24,413 bases of DNA from a virus. The stretch is from the IMG/VR virus record IMGVR_UViG_3300025467_000071, positions 1 through 24,413 of that record; one strand, written 5' to 3'. Each line of letters opens with the position of its first letter. The stretch's first letter is position 1. A program made the translations under genes and the position numbers. Positions 9,280-15,102 of the stretch are shown in pieces. Under the pieces are notes generated by a model. That model did not search any database, was not told where the DNA came from, and saw only the letters and a list, made by a program, of their open reading frames with translations.

Positions 9280-9519
9280 ATGGAAGTAAATTTTAAAGAT
9301 ATAGCGTTTGAATTGTCATATAGTAGTATGCAAATAGATGCTATTTATGCTGGATTAGGTATGTTAAATAGTTTAAAATTTAAGATTTCTAACAACACGT
9401 TTCTCCCTAGTTTTACTGAATGGATACAAAAAGCAGATAAAAAATTAATAATTGTATTTGATAAGCATTTTATACCTGTAAATGAAAATTTTAATGATTG
9501 GGAACTGTTGCAATATTAA
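9280..9519 (+). CDS. Hypothetical protein
   Basis: This 79-aa protein starts 7 bases after the T-tract of the terminator, so its own promoter is not obvious; readthrough is possible. It contains a mixed alpha/beta pattern (FKDIAFELSYSS, then KKLIIVFDKHFIPV) and ends in NDWELLQY. I see no Cys cluster, membrane segment or catalytic motif. I do not recognise the family. It is followed after 3 bases by the next small gene, suggesting co-transcription. Confidence 0.6.
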   Translation: MEVNFKDIAFELSYSSMQIDAIYAGLGMLNSLKFKISNNTFLPSFTEWIQKADKKLIIVFDKHFIPVNENFNDWELLQY

Positions 9520-9522
9520 ACT

Positions 9523-9777
9523 ATGAATTTGACATTGATTGGCAATGTTAACGAGCTAACGGCTGTTGAGCAAAAAGCACTATATACAGATGGTGCAGAT
9601 ATATACATGGGAGTGTATTATCTAGTTGCAGATATTGAGTATTTTACTCAGAGTGGTAAAGAGGTAATACCTAATTCTCCAGCATTACGGGCACTTTCAA
9701 GTAGTGCAAATGTAAAATGGGTAGTTACAAACTTTCGTGGAAAAAGAGTAGCTTTTGGGTCTTCTACAGCAAATTAA
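9523..9777 (+). CDS. Hypothetical protein
   Basis: This 84-aa protein lies 3 bases after the previous gene and is probably co-transcribed with it. The sequence is mixed, with predicted strands (IYMGVYYLVADIEYF, VKWVVTNFRGKRVAF). It has no membrane segment and no recognised motif. A promoter for the next gene begins just after its stop. Confidence 0.6.
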   Translation: MNLTLIGNVNELTAVEQKALYTDGADIYMGVYYLVADIEYFTQSGKEVIPNSPALRALSSSANVKWVVTNFRGKRVAFGSSTAN

Positions 9778-9779
9778 AG

Positions 9780-9807
9780 TTGCACTTGTTTAATTAAGTA
9801 CCATACT
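9780..9807 (+). promoter_or_regulatory. TTGCAC-N16-CATACT promoter, start codon at about +1
   Basis: TTGCAC (9780-9785), a 16-base spacer and CATACT (9802-9807). The ATG at 9815 begins 7 bases after the -10 box, so the expected transcript starts at or near the start codon. The same two hexamers with the same spacer occur at 17554-17581. The inverted repeat AGTACC/GGTACT (9797-9802 and 9809-9814) flanks and slightly overlaps the -10 box and could be an operator. Confidence 0.65.
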
Positions 9808-9814
9808 AGGTACT

Positions 9815-10108
9815 ATGAATAAAGCATTTTTACGTAGACAGGCAGCTTCTCAATGGAAAGACTTACAATGTGGTATTTGGGAACGATGGGATTATCGTTG
9901 CTGTTACCTTGTTATTCGTCAGCTCGATAACGGTAAATTTAAACCTATGATCGGGGCTATGGGAGATTTAAGCATGCCTGGGGCAGATTTACCACCAGAA
10001 GGTTATCATCAACTTAGTACTTTAGAAGAAGCTAAAAACTTTTTACACAAATATGTTGCCTATATTCGGGAAGTATGGGATAAAGAAATTATAGCTAAAA
10101 AAGCATAG
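9815..10108 (+). CDS. Hypothetical protein
   Basis: This 97-aa protein is rich in aromatic residues. It contains a Cys/Trp stretch (QCGIWERWDYRCCYLVI, residues about 19-35), then a helical C-terminus (LSTLEEAKNFLHKYVAYIREVWDKEI). The first part looks like strands and the second like a long helix. No family is recognised. It has its own sigma70-like promoter set so close that the mRNA may be leaderless. Expression early in infection is a reasonable inference. Confidence 0.65.
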   Translation: MNKAFLRRQAASQWKDLQCGIWERWDYRCCYLVIRQLDNGKFKPMIGAMGDLSMPGADLPPEGYHQLSTLEEAKNFLHKYVAYIREVWDKEIIAKKA

Positions 10109-10126
10109 TTAATTACAAACGACATT

Positions 10127-10480
10127 ATGACAACTCATCAAATACTATATGCTACATTAGTTTGGGCAATAGTGATTATTTTTCTCTATACTTTCATTAG
10201 CTGGAAACACGTAAAAGAGTGTTATGCAATGTGGTTCACAAGAGAGTATTGGACCAATTATAACACTATTGAATGTGTATCCTGGGCTGCTAAAGCAATT
10301 ATTATTATACCAGGTTTAATATTTGGTATTAATATTTGGCAATTTTATTATTTAACACTTATTACAAGCGCAACTTTAATATGGGCAAGCCGTAAAAAAG
10401 CGTTGCCTACATTAGTTGGTTTCAATACTATGTGGTTATGGCTCAGTATGATGGTACTAGCTCAACATTTAATACACTAA
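10127..10480 (+). CDS. Small integral membrane protein, about four helices
   Basis: This 117-aa protein is strongly hydrophobic. Predicted membrane segments are roughly 6-26, 50-70, 72-88 and 92-114. A Trp-rich loop lies between the first and second, and a basic SRKKA turn precedes the last. There is no signal-peptide cleavage pattern or catalytic motif. It lies 18 bases after the preceding gene and 1 base before the DNA-repair-like gene, so all three are likely co-transcribed. It could act in the host inner membrane, for example in lysis or superinfection exclusion, but nothing in the sequence decides this. Confidence 0.65.
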   Translation: MTTHQILYATLVWAIVIIFLYTFISWKHVKECYAMWFTREYWTNYNTIECVSWAAKAIIIIPGLIFGINIWQFYYLTLITSATLIWASRKKALPTLVGFNTMWLWLSMMVLAQHLIH

Positions 10481-10481
10481 A

Positions 10482-10934
10482 GTGCAAACATTTTTACCAT
10501 ATTCAGATTTTAAAAAATCAGCTGAATGCTTAGATGTTAAACGTCTTGGCAAGCAGCGCGTTGAAGTATTACAACTTCTCAACTCTTTTCACAGACCTAA
10601 CTACAAAGGTTGGAAAAACCACCCTTGTAGAGAAATGTGGCGTAATTATGAAAATGCATTAGCATTATATGGTATGGTAGTTTGTGAGGTTTGGAAAGAA
10701 CGTGGCTATAAAGATACATGCTATGAAAAGATAGGTGTTTACTACGATAAATCCAAACCTACTACGCTTCCTTGGTGGTTAGGTAATAAAGATATACATT
10801 TATCACATCAATCAATGCTAATACAGAAATATCCGGAGCATTATAGGCAGCAATTCCCTGATGCTCCAGATAATTTAGAGTATATTTGGCCTTCCAGTAA
10901 TCCCGATACCTTCCGTACATTAAACAGTAAATAA
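10482..10934 (+). CDS. Pyrimidine dimer DNA glycosylase family protein (Pyr_excise/MSMEG_6728-like)
   Basis: This 150-aa protein starts at GTG 10482. The N-terminus MQTFLPYSDFKKSAECLD, then KRLGKQRVEVLQLLN (residues 20-34), then GWKNHPCREMW (43-53) and ALYGMVVCEVWKERGYKDT match the Pyr_excise-type family. That family is named after T4 endonuclease V and includes the uncharacterised MSMEG_6728-like proteins. If the activity is conserved it would cut UV-damaged DNA at pyrimidine dimers, useful to a phage in sunlit water. Unlike T4 endonuclease V, the second residue is Gln and Thr is third, so the known N-terminal Thr mechanism cannot be assumed. The family assignment is fairly firm; the enzymatic activity is inference. 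Confidence 0.8.
   Translation: MQTFLPYSDFKKSAECLDVKRLGKQRVEVLQLLNSFHRPNYKGWKNHPCREMWRNYENALALYGMVVCEVWKERGYKDTCYEKIGVYYDKSKPTTLPWWLGNKDIHLSHQSMLIQKYPEHYRQQFPDAPDNLEYIWPSSNPDTFRTLNSK
10926..10933 (+). promoter_or_regulatory. AGTAAATA box, candidate late promoter
   Basis: Exact AGTAAATA ending 7 bases before the ATG at 10941. It lies in the last codons of the preceding gene. Confidence 0.45.
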
Positions 10935-10940
10935 TAACGT

Positions 10941-11078
10941 ATGAAAACACTCATTATTATTCTCGTTCTCGCAGCAGCAGGCTTCTTAGCTTATAAGAAA
11001 TTCTTCGCTAAGAAATCCGCTACATCAGCAGCTCCTGCAACTCCAGCAGCTACTAATTCAAATCAGCAACAGCAATAA
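10941..11078 (+). CDS. 45-aa single-pass membrane protein
   Basis: This short gene encodes 45 residues. It opens with a hydrophobic helix (MKTLIIILVLAAAGFLAYKK), followed by a basic patch (KKFFAKK) and a flexible Ala/Pro/Thr tail ending in QQQQ. The layout suggests a membrane-anchored peptide, possibly with the tail in the cytoplasm. The gene has an AGTAAATA box 7 bases upstream and a terminator hairpin 6 bases downstream. It uses CTC for Leu (three times) where neighbours prefer TTA, hinting at high expression. Lack of a Cys after the helix argues against a lipoprotein. A role in lysis is possible but unproven. Confidence 0.7.
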   Translation: MKTLIIILVLAAAGFLAYKKFFAKKSATSAAPATPAATNSNQQQQ

Positions 11079-11084
11079 TTAAAA

Positions 11085-11116
11085 ATAGTGCTTGATCTTA
11101 ATTGATTAAGCACTAT
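11085..11116 (+). terminator. Hairpin terminator after the 45-aa membrane protein gene
   Basis: A 13-bp stem with one G-U pair (11085-11097 with 11104-11116) and a 6-base loop. The following T-tract is interrupted (aattctttt), so termination strength is uncertain. Confidence 0.55.
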
Positions 11117-11320
11117 AATTCTTTTCGTTCTTTAAATACTTTGTAAGTTTAATCGCTTACATTAACAAAGACTCTTCTTTAAATGAGCCTGAACCCTGCG
11201 CGTTGTTAATGCTCCCGTGCATTAACGTATACCTTCGCGGTGTATCTATAGTAAAAGTACAGGGCTGTAGAGTTTTCATAAAGGCACTTTTTTTATTAAA
11301 AATTTATTAACAACTATAAT
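11117..11320 (+). ncRNA. Candidate structured RNA or leader in a 240-base gene-free stretch
   Basis: No plausible reading frame is seen here, but complementary segments are dense. Two adjacent hairpins are GTTAATGC/GCATTAAC (11205-11212 with 11219-11226) and GTATACC/GGTGTAT (11227-11233 with 11239-11245, two G-U pairs). They are enclosed by CCTG/CAGG (11195-11198 with 11260-11263), extended by AGC/GCT (11186-11188 with 11264-11266) across a 6-base bulge, giving a three-way junction. A further hairpin of TAAG/CTTA extended by CTTTG/CAAAG lies at about 11139-11170. A T7 tract at 11288-11294 could end the RNA. The segment AAAAGT (11253-11258) can pair with ACTTTT ahead of that tract. It may be a free small RNA or a regulatory leader for the gene at 11321. 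I do not recognise a known family. Confidence 0.4.
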
Positions 11321-11542
11321 ATGGATCCTAAAATACAAAAACTTATTGAATTAGGTATTTTTACAGACCCTAACACAGTAAAAAAAGAAACTCAGCGTAA
11401 TCGTTTTGGTATAATGGTATGGGACCACAAAACAGGTGGTTCATGTCAAGTACTTTCAGGAGATAGTTTTAACGAAGCAAAGCAGTATATGGCACTGCCT
11501 GGACATCGCTCTGGTATACGTAAGTACGGTTTTAGAGGTTAA
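11321..11542 (+). CDS. Hypothetical protein
   Basis: This 73-aa protein has a helical N-terminus (MDPKIQKLIELGIF) followed by a strand-rich segment (RFGIMVWDHKTGG) and a basic Gly-rich end (KYGFRG). No motif is recognised. The start codon is directly preceded by TATAAT (11315-11320). That cannot be the -10 box for this start, because transcription would begin inside the gene. Expression may come from the structured region upstream. It is followed after 8 bases by the GIY-YIG gene. Confidence 0.6.
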   Translation: MDPKIQKLIELGIFTDPNTVKKETQRNRFGIMVWDHKTGGSCQVLSGDSFNEAKQYMALPGHRSGIRKYGFRG

Positions 11543-11550
11543 TTAAACGT

Positions 11551-12132
11551 ATGGAAAAAGAGCATAAGTATCACTATCTTTATAAGACAATTTGTACAGT
11601 AACTAAAAAAGAATATATAGGCGTACATAGTACAGACACAATTGAGGACGGGTATTTGGGATCTGGTTACCTATTAACAGAAGACATTAAAAAGTATGGC
11701 AAAGAATATTTTTTACGGGAGATTATAGCATTTTTCGATGATAGAGAAACTCTTTTAAAGAAGGAAAGAGAACTCGTAGATGAAAACTATATAGGTAGAG
11801 TAGATACCTATAATTTAGTTAAAGGTGGTAACGGCAATGTTTATATTTCAGAAGAAACTATAGCCAAAAGACTTAAAACACTGCAAAAAAGCTATAAACG
11901 TTTCCCAGAACTTTTAGAGAAAAATAGAAAAAACGCACTACTTGGTGCAAAGCTATCTAAAACACCTGAAGCTAGAGCTAAACAAAAGAAAACTCTTCAG
12001 GAAAGAGGTCATCAAAAAGGAGAAAAGAATAGTCAGTACGGTACACGTTGGTATAACGATGGTTTTAAAAACGTTAAAATACCTGCAGGGGTTGTACCTG
12101 CACCTAACTTAATAAAAGGTAGATTACCTTAA
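11551..12132 (+). CDS. Free-standing GIY-YIG endonuclease (putative homing endonuclease)
   Basis: This 193-aa protein has an N-terminal GIY-YIG nuclease domain with YLY at 9-11 and YIGVHST at 22-28. YLGSG (35-39) and KYGKEYFLREI (48-58) follow, then a likely catalytic Glu in LLKKERELVDE (E72). The usual Arg after YIG is replaced by His/Ser/Thr, a variant I associate with phage-encoded members. The C-terminus has NSQYGTRWYNDG (about 157-168), resembling the DNA-binding tails of phage GIY-YIG mobile endonucleases. Such enzymes cut related genomes lacking the gene and spread by repair. No intron is visible around it, so it appears intergenic and free-standing. Confidence 0.85.
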   Translation: MEKEHKYHYLYKTICTVTKKEYIGVHSTDTIEDGYLGSGYLLTEDIKKYGKEYFLREIIAFFDDRETLLKKERELVDENYIGRVDTYNLVKGGNGNVYISEETIAKRLKTLQKSYKRFPELLEKNRKNALLGAKLSKTPEARAKQKKTLQERGHQKGEKNSQYGTRWYNDGFKNVKIPAGVVPAPNLIKGRLP

Positions 12133-12147
12133 ATTAAGGCTTTTTTT
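12127..12147 (+). terminator. Weak terminator-like hairpin at the convergent gene ends
   Basis: CCTTA/TAAGG (12127-12131 with 12135-12139, 3-base loop) is followed by C and seven T residues (12141-12147). The stem is short and low in GC. It overlaps the stop of the GIY-YIG gene and the end of the convergent small gene. Confidence 0.3.
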
Positions 12148-12283
12148 CTTGAGCTTGCTTAGCAGCTTCTTGAGCTTGTTGCTCTTCTTGTAATTTTTTT
12201 TGGATTTCAGCTTCAGTTGGTTTTGGAGCTGTTTTAACCACGTTACGACCGAATCCGAAAACGCTGCTTGATGTGTTTGGCAT
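12134..12283 (-). CDS. 49-aa Gln/Ala/Glu-rich helical protein
   Basis: On the minus strand an ATG (12281-12283) opens a 49-codon frame ending one base from the stop of the convergent GIY-YIG gene. It starts MPNTSSSVFGFGRNVV, continues KTAPKPTEAEIQKKL and ends in a highly charged helix (QEEQQAQEAAKQAQEKKP). The helix could form a coiled coil. Codon choice (GCT, CAA, GAA, AAA) looks like a real gene of this genome and it fills a 210-base gap. Function is unknown; a small structural or scaffold peptide is one option. Confidence 0.6.
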   Translation of the reverse strand: MPNTSSSVFGFGRNVVKTAPKPTEAEIQKKLQEEQQAQEAAKQAQEKKP

Positions 12284-12306
12284 AATAACATTACTTACAA
12301 CACTAG

Positions 12307-12334
12307 TTGATTATTCAATAATCCTGTATAAAAT
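12307..12334 (+). promoter_or_regulatory. Weak candidate sigma70-like promoter
   Basis: TTGATT (12307-12312), a 16-base spacer and TAAAAT (12329-12334), 9 bases before the ATG at 12344. An overlapping TATAAT lies at 12334-12339 but would start transcription inside the gene. Confidence 0.35.
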
Positions 12335-12343
12335 ATAATAACA

Positions 12344-12544
12344 ATGAATAGTATTGTGTTATTCTTTTTAATAACCATTTTAGCTTTAGCATTTGTGTTT
12401 GCTCCTATATCTTTAATATGGTCGCTTAACACGTTGTTTCCTACTTTAGCAATACAATACACCTTTAAGACATGGTGTGCATCTTTTTTTATAGTGTCTC
12501 TGTTTAGCGCGTCAGCTCTTAAGTTAAATACTAAACAACAATAA
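12344..12544 (+). CDS. Small two-helix membrane protein
   Basis: This 66-aa protein has two predicted membrane helices (about 4-26 and 40-60) with a short linker and a polar C-terminus (LKLNTKQQ). There is no cleavable signal or catalytic motif. It is divergent from the 49-aa minus-strand gene and is followed immediately by a large perfect inverted repeat that may end its transcript. Size and topology would fit a holin-like or membrane-modulating peptide, but no lysis enzyme lies nearby, so no function is assigned. Confidence 0.6.
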   Translation: MNSIVLFFLITILALAFVFAPISLIWSLNTLFPTLAIQYTFKTWCASFFIVSLFSASALKLNTKQQ

Positions 12545-12547
12545 TCT

Positions 12548-12606
12548 TTGGCGTACTTGGGTGGTTAGTGGGTGTTCAGGGTGTTTCCAAGTACGCCAAT
12601 TTTATT
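12548..12606 (+). terminator. 13-bp perfect inverted repeat with G-rich loop
   Basis: TTGGCGTACTTGG (12548-12560) pairs perfectly with CCAAGTACGCCAA (12587-12599), followed by TTTTATT. The 26-base loop is G-rich with several GG/GGG runs, unusual for this AT-rich genome. It begins 3 bases after the stop of the membrane protein gene. It could be a terminator with an oversized loop, or an RNA or DNA structural element. Confidence 0.55.
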
Positions 12607-12635
12607 ATATCCAAAAGAATAAATGCGGGAGAGAT

Positions 12636-12643
12636 AGTAAATA
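12636..12643 (+). promoter_or_regulatory. AGTAAATA box, candidate late promoter
   Basis: Exact AGTAAATA ending 5 bases before the in-frame GTG at 12649. This supports that GTG as the start of the metallopeptidase gene. Confidence 0.45.
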
Positions 12644-12648
12644 TAAAC

Positions 12649-13140
12649 GTGTCAAGCTTTAACTCACGCATATCTACTCTACAAGAAATACATTGCTGGA
12701 AAGGTTACCGTAAAATGGGCACCAAAATGAAAGGTGGTAAGCGCGTTAACAATTGTGTAAAGATAAAGGAAGAAACAACTGATACAAAATCTTTAAAAGA
12801 AATAACAACAGATTTTTTAAAATATGCAAAACACAAGCTAGGTTATAAAAATAAAGTTAAAATTGTTCTTAATAATGATAAAAATAAAGTAGAAGAGTTA
12901 AGAGCAATGGCTTGTTATAGCCCAGGAGAAAATAATATTTGGGTATATATAGGTAAAAGAAATACAGCTGATATCTTACGTTCTTTAGGACATGAATTAG
13001 TACATGCAAGACAAAATGAAACCGTTAAAGACAGAGCTATTGATGGTAAAACCGGTTCAGCAGATGAAAATGAAGCAAATTCATTAGCGGGGGTAATGTT
13101 AAGAGAATACGGTAAAGAGCACCCTGAAATATACAACTAA
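12649..13140 (+). CDS. Zincin-type metallopeptidase-like protein (HExxH)
   Basis: I choose the GTG at 12649 because it follows an AGTAAATA box. The frame is open further upstream, to a GTG at 12568, but that lies in the loop of a large hairpin. The result is 163 aa starting MSSFNSRISTLQEI. Residues 16-36 hold a Cys/Trp/Lys motif (CWKGYRKMGTKMKGGK, then NNCV). Residues 113-125 read LGHELVHARQNE with HExxH at 115-119. DENEANSLAG follows and E142 is the likely third zinc ligand. This His-Glu-His...Glu layout is that of gluzincins and resembles the ImmA/IrrE arrangement. It could process a virion protein or a host factor. The substrate is unknown, and the next gene starts 1 base after the stop. 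Confidence 0.7.
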   Translation: MSSFNSRISTLQEIHCWKGYRKMGTKMKGGKRVNNCVKIKEETTDTKSLKEITTDFLKYAKHKLGYKNKVKIVLNNDKNKVEELRAMACYSPGENNIWVYIGKRNTADILRSLGHELVHARQNETVKDRAIDGKTGSADENEANSLAGVMLREYGKEHPEIYN

Positions 13141-13141
13141 T

Positions 13142-13453
13142 ATGTCTTTTAATTCATACGCCAATAAAATAAATACAGGCCTTCTTGAAGAGGAAAGATA
13201 TAACATAAAAGTAAAAGTACCTGTACAATTTAAATCTCGTCTACAAGTAAGAGATTGGCTTGAAGATACTAACTTTCCTGGTACTAGTGCAGATACAGCT
13301 TTAAGATCTTTTATTGCCCAAAAGGCACGTAAAGCAGGTATACCTGAAAATGAAATAGGCCTATTAATATGGTATGCAAGAAATAATAATCCAATTATTA
13401 AAGTTGTACCTAAAGTAGAACCAATAATACGACTTCCGTATAAAGACGACTAA
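13142..13453 (+). CDS. Hypothetical protein
   Basis: This 103-aa protein starts 1 base after the metallopeptidase stop and is surely co-transcribed with it. Its N-terminus MSFNSYANKINTGLLEEE resembles the start of its neighbour (MSSFNSRI). It carries a basic region (VQFKSRLQVRDWLED), a helix (ALRSFIAQKARKAGIPENEI) and a Pro-rich end (PKVEPIIRLPYKDD). No catalytic motif or membrane helix is seen. A partner, substrate or regulator of the peptidase is possible from position only. Confidence 0.6.
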   Translation: MSFNSYANKINTGLLEEERYNIKVKVPVQFKSRLQVRDWLEDTNFPGTSADTALRSFIAQKARKAGIPENEIGLLIWYARNNNPIIKVVPKVEPIIRLPYKDD

Positions 13454-13456
13454 ATA
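13449..13456 (+). promoter_or_regulatory. ACTAAATA box, late-promoter variant
   Basis: TAAATA ends 5 bases before the ATG at 13462. The two preceding bases are AC rather than AG. The TAA doubles as the stop codon of the upstream gene. Confidence 0.35.
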
Positions 13457-13461
13457 ATACT

Positions 13462-14268
13462 ATGCCCTGGAAAGTACGTGGAAAATGCGTTTATAAAAAA
13501 GACACCGGTAAAAAAGTCGGTTGTACGAAAGGTTCTGTAAAAAAGTACCTTGCTGCATTACACATAAACGCACATGAATCAAAAACAGGAATAAAACCCT
13601 TTAAACAGTTTTTTGGAGAAAACTTACCTATGGGTGGTTATGCTTCTAACATGCCTACAATGAATGGGGATCAAACAGGGGTAGAAGAAGGAGAGTATTC
13701 ACAAGACACCGGGGATGAAATATCTTTAAATGATAGTGCTAGTAAAGATCAAATAGTAAATGACATTATTGATGACTTAGAAGATCTTAAAACTCATGAT
13801 TGGTCAAAGCCTTTAGATTCTGATTTAATTAAAGCAATGGCTGATTCTTTAAGAGAAGTAGGTATAGAGCCTACTGATTTTGATGCTGCTATGAATGCCT
13901 CTCCAGACAAACAAGAACAATACCTTATTACAGGCCCAAGTTCTTGGAAAGGTGGTAATGGAGCTTTGAATGATTTAAAATCCATTTTAGCTGGTAATGA
14001 ACCACAACCGGTAGATGAAGAAGAAAGTAATCCAGCTGCAGACCTACCTATGGGTACTACTAGTATGGGTGATTCGTTATCTCAAGAAAATTTTATAAAT
14101 CATAAAGGACCAGGACGCCCTGGAGACAGTAAGCGCCACGGTATTAAAAAGCATGCAAGTTTAAGCTCTTTAGATAAAATAGTACATAGTAAAACAGCAA
14201 GCCCTCGTAAAAAGCAATTAGCTCATTGGCAAGCTAATATGCGTAGAGGCAAAGCAAAACGTAGATAA
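13462..14268 (+). CDS. Hypothetical protein with Cys motif, acidic core and basic GRP-containing tail
   Basis: This 268-aa protein has three zones. The N-terminus (residues 1-40) has RGKCVYKKDTGKKVGCTKG followed by a helix (SVKKYLAALHINAHES). It is similar in style to the Cys/Lys/Gly motif of the metallopeptidase two genes upstream. The middle (about 60-200) is acidic and helical. The tail is strongly basic: HKGPGRPGDSKRHGIKKH contains an AT-hook-like PGRPG core, and TASPRKKQLAHWQANMRRGK ends the protein. I associate such motifs with proteins of marine phages but cannot name a function. The mixed acidic and basic layout could suit a DNA-associated or capsid-scaffold protein; this is inference. 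Confidence 0.65.
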   Translation: MPWKVRGKCVYKKDTGKKVGCTKGSVKKYLAALHINAHESKTGIKPFKQFFGENLPMGGYASNMPTMNGDQTGVEEGEYSQDTGDEISLNDSASKDQIVNDIIDDLEDLKTHDWSKPLDSDLIKAMADSLREVGIEPTDFDAAMNASPDKQEQYLITGPSSWKGGNGALNDLKSILAGNEPQPVDEEESNPAADLPMGTTSMGDSLSQENFINHKGPGRPGDSKRHGIKKHASLSSLDKIVHSKTASPRKKQLAHWQANMRRGKAKRR

Positions 14269-14274
14269 TTTGTT

Positions 14275-14297
14275 ATAATAGTGTAAAATACTATTAT
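14275..14297 (+). repeat. Inverted repeat covering the start of the APS kinase gene
   Basis: ATAATAGT (14275-14282) and ACTATTAT (14290-14297) are perfect complements around a 7-base loop. The first two bases of the ATG lie in the right arm. A TATAAT (14274-14279) overlaps the left arm, so this may be an operator on a -10 box or an RNA hairpin masking the start. Confidence 0.5.
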
Positions 14298-15060
14298 GAA
14301 GAAAATACTCGTAATGGGACTGCCTGGTGCAGGCAAAACAACTCTATCTTTAGAGTTAGCTAAGCTATTAGGAGCTACACATTTTAATGCCGATGAAATA
14401 CGCAATGAAATTAATAAAGACCTTAAGTTCAGTGTTGCAGACCGTCTTGAACAGGCTAGAAGAATGGGCGTGTTGTGCGATATTGTTTCTCGCTCTAATA
14501 GCTTTGCGATTGCCGATTTCGTATGCCCTACACCGGAAACTAGACAGGCATTCGGAAAAGCATTCGTAATCTGGGTAGACAGAATTACAGAAGGCAGATT
14601 TGAAGATACAAACAAAATGTTTGTACCCCCTGCTGAGTATGATGTAAGAGTTACAGCTGAAGGTACACCTTTGTTTTGGGCTAACAAAATTAAGAACATT
14701 ATACAGCCTGCATTTGATCCTAAATTACCAACAGCGTTTATGCTCGGTCGTTATCAACCTTTTCATAACGGTCACAAAGCTCTTATTTTAGAAGCTCTCA
14801 ATAGGGTAGGTCAAGTATGTATTGCTATTAGAGATACTAAAGGTACAGATGAAAAAAATCCGTTTGATTTAGATGAAGTAGAAGGTAATATTCGTACTGG
14901 TATGAAAGGCTATGAGAGTAAGTTCACTATTGTTAGAGTACCAAACATTACTAATATATTTTATGGTAGAGATGTCGGATATAAAATAGAACAAATTGAT
15001 TTAGATAAAACCTTACAAGAGATATCAGCTACTAAAATACGTAACGAACTTAAGGTATAA
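14296..15060 (+). CDS. APS kinase-like / HxGH nucleotidyltransferase fusion
   Basis: This 254-aa protein has two domains. Residues 1-137 resemble adenylylsulfate (APS) kinase: P-loop GLPGAGKTT (8-16), NADEIR (31-36), then NKDLKFSVADRLEQARR (40-56) as in the family's DLxFSxxDRxENxRR block, and DFVCPTPETR (74-83) at the place of FISPxxxxR. Residues 146-254 form a compact nucleotidyltransferase with GRYQPFHNGH (151-160; HxGH) and ISATKIR (243-249), as in NMN adenylyltransferase and cytidylyltransferases. The kinase domain would convert APS to PAPS with ATP. Domain order mimics animal PAPS synthases, but the second half is far shorter than ATP sulfurylase, so its substrate is open. A PAPS-using sulfotransferase lies at 19356, making PAPS supply a coherent though unproven role. 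Confidence 0.82.
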   Translation: MKKILVMGLPGAGKTTLSLELAKLLGATHFNADEIRNEINKDLKFSVADRLEQARRMGVLCDIVSRSNSFAIADFVCPTPETRQAFGKAFVIWVDRITEGRFEDTNKMFVPPAEYDVRVTAEGTPLFWANKIKNIIQPAFDPKLPTAFMLGRYQPFHNGHKALILEALNRVGQVCIAIRDTKGTDEKNPFDLDEVEGNIRTGMKGYESKFTIVRVPNITNIFYGRDVGYKIEQIDLDKTLQEISATKIRNELKV

Positions 15061-15072
15061 GTGGATTTATAT

Positions 15073-15080
15073 CATAAGTA
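15073..15080 (+). promoter_or_regulatory. CATAAGTA box, late-promoter variant
   Basis: TAAGTA ends 6 bases before the ATG at 15087. The two preceding bases are CA rather than AG. Confidence 0.3.
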
Positions 15081-15102
15081 TACGTAATGCGTAATACGTA
15101 TA
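15079..15102 (+). repeat. Perfect 8-bp inverted repeat with the start codon in the loop
   Basis: TATACGTA (15079-15086) and TACGTATA (15095-15102) are exact complements separated by 8 bases that begin with the ATG at 15087. As RNA this would present the start codon in a hairpin loop; as DNA it could be an operator. Confidence 0.55.

Noticed and set aside
11315-11320. TATAAT directly before the ATG at 11321 as a promoter
   Set aside because: Transcription would begin inside the gene; it is probably chance in AT-rich sequence or serves no start at this site.
11117-11320. tRNA gene in the gene-free stretch
   Set aside because: No T-arm-like GGTTCRANNCC block or paired acceptor stem was found on either strand.
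12568-12648. Upstream GTG start for the metallopeptidase
   Set aside because: It lies within the loop of a 13-bp perfect inverted repeat and adds residues with no conserved character. The in-frame GTG at 12649 is preceded by an AGTAAATA box.
14223-14699. Minus-strand 158-codon open frame
   Set aside because: It lies opposite the APS kinase domain, whose motifs make the + strand clearly coding; the reverse protein has no recognisable features.
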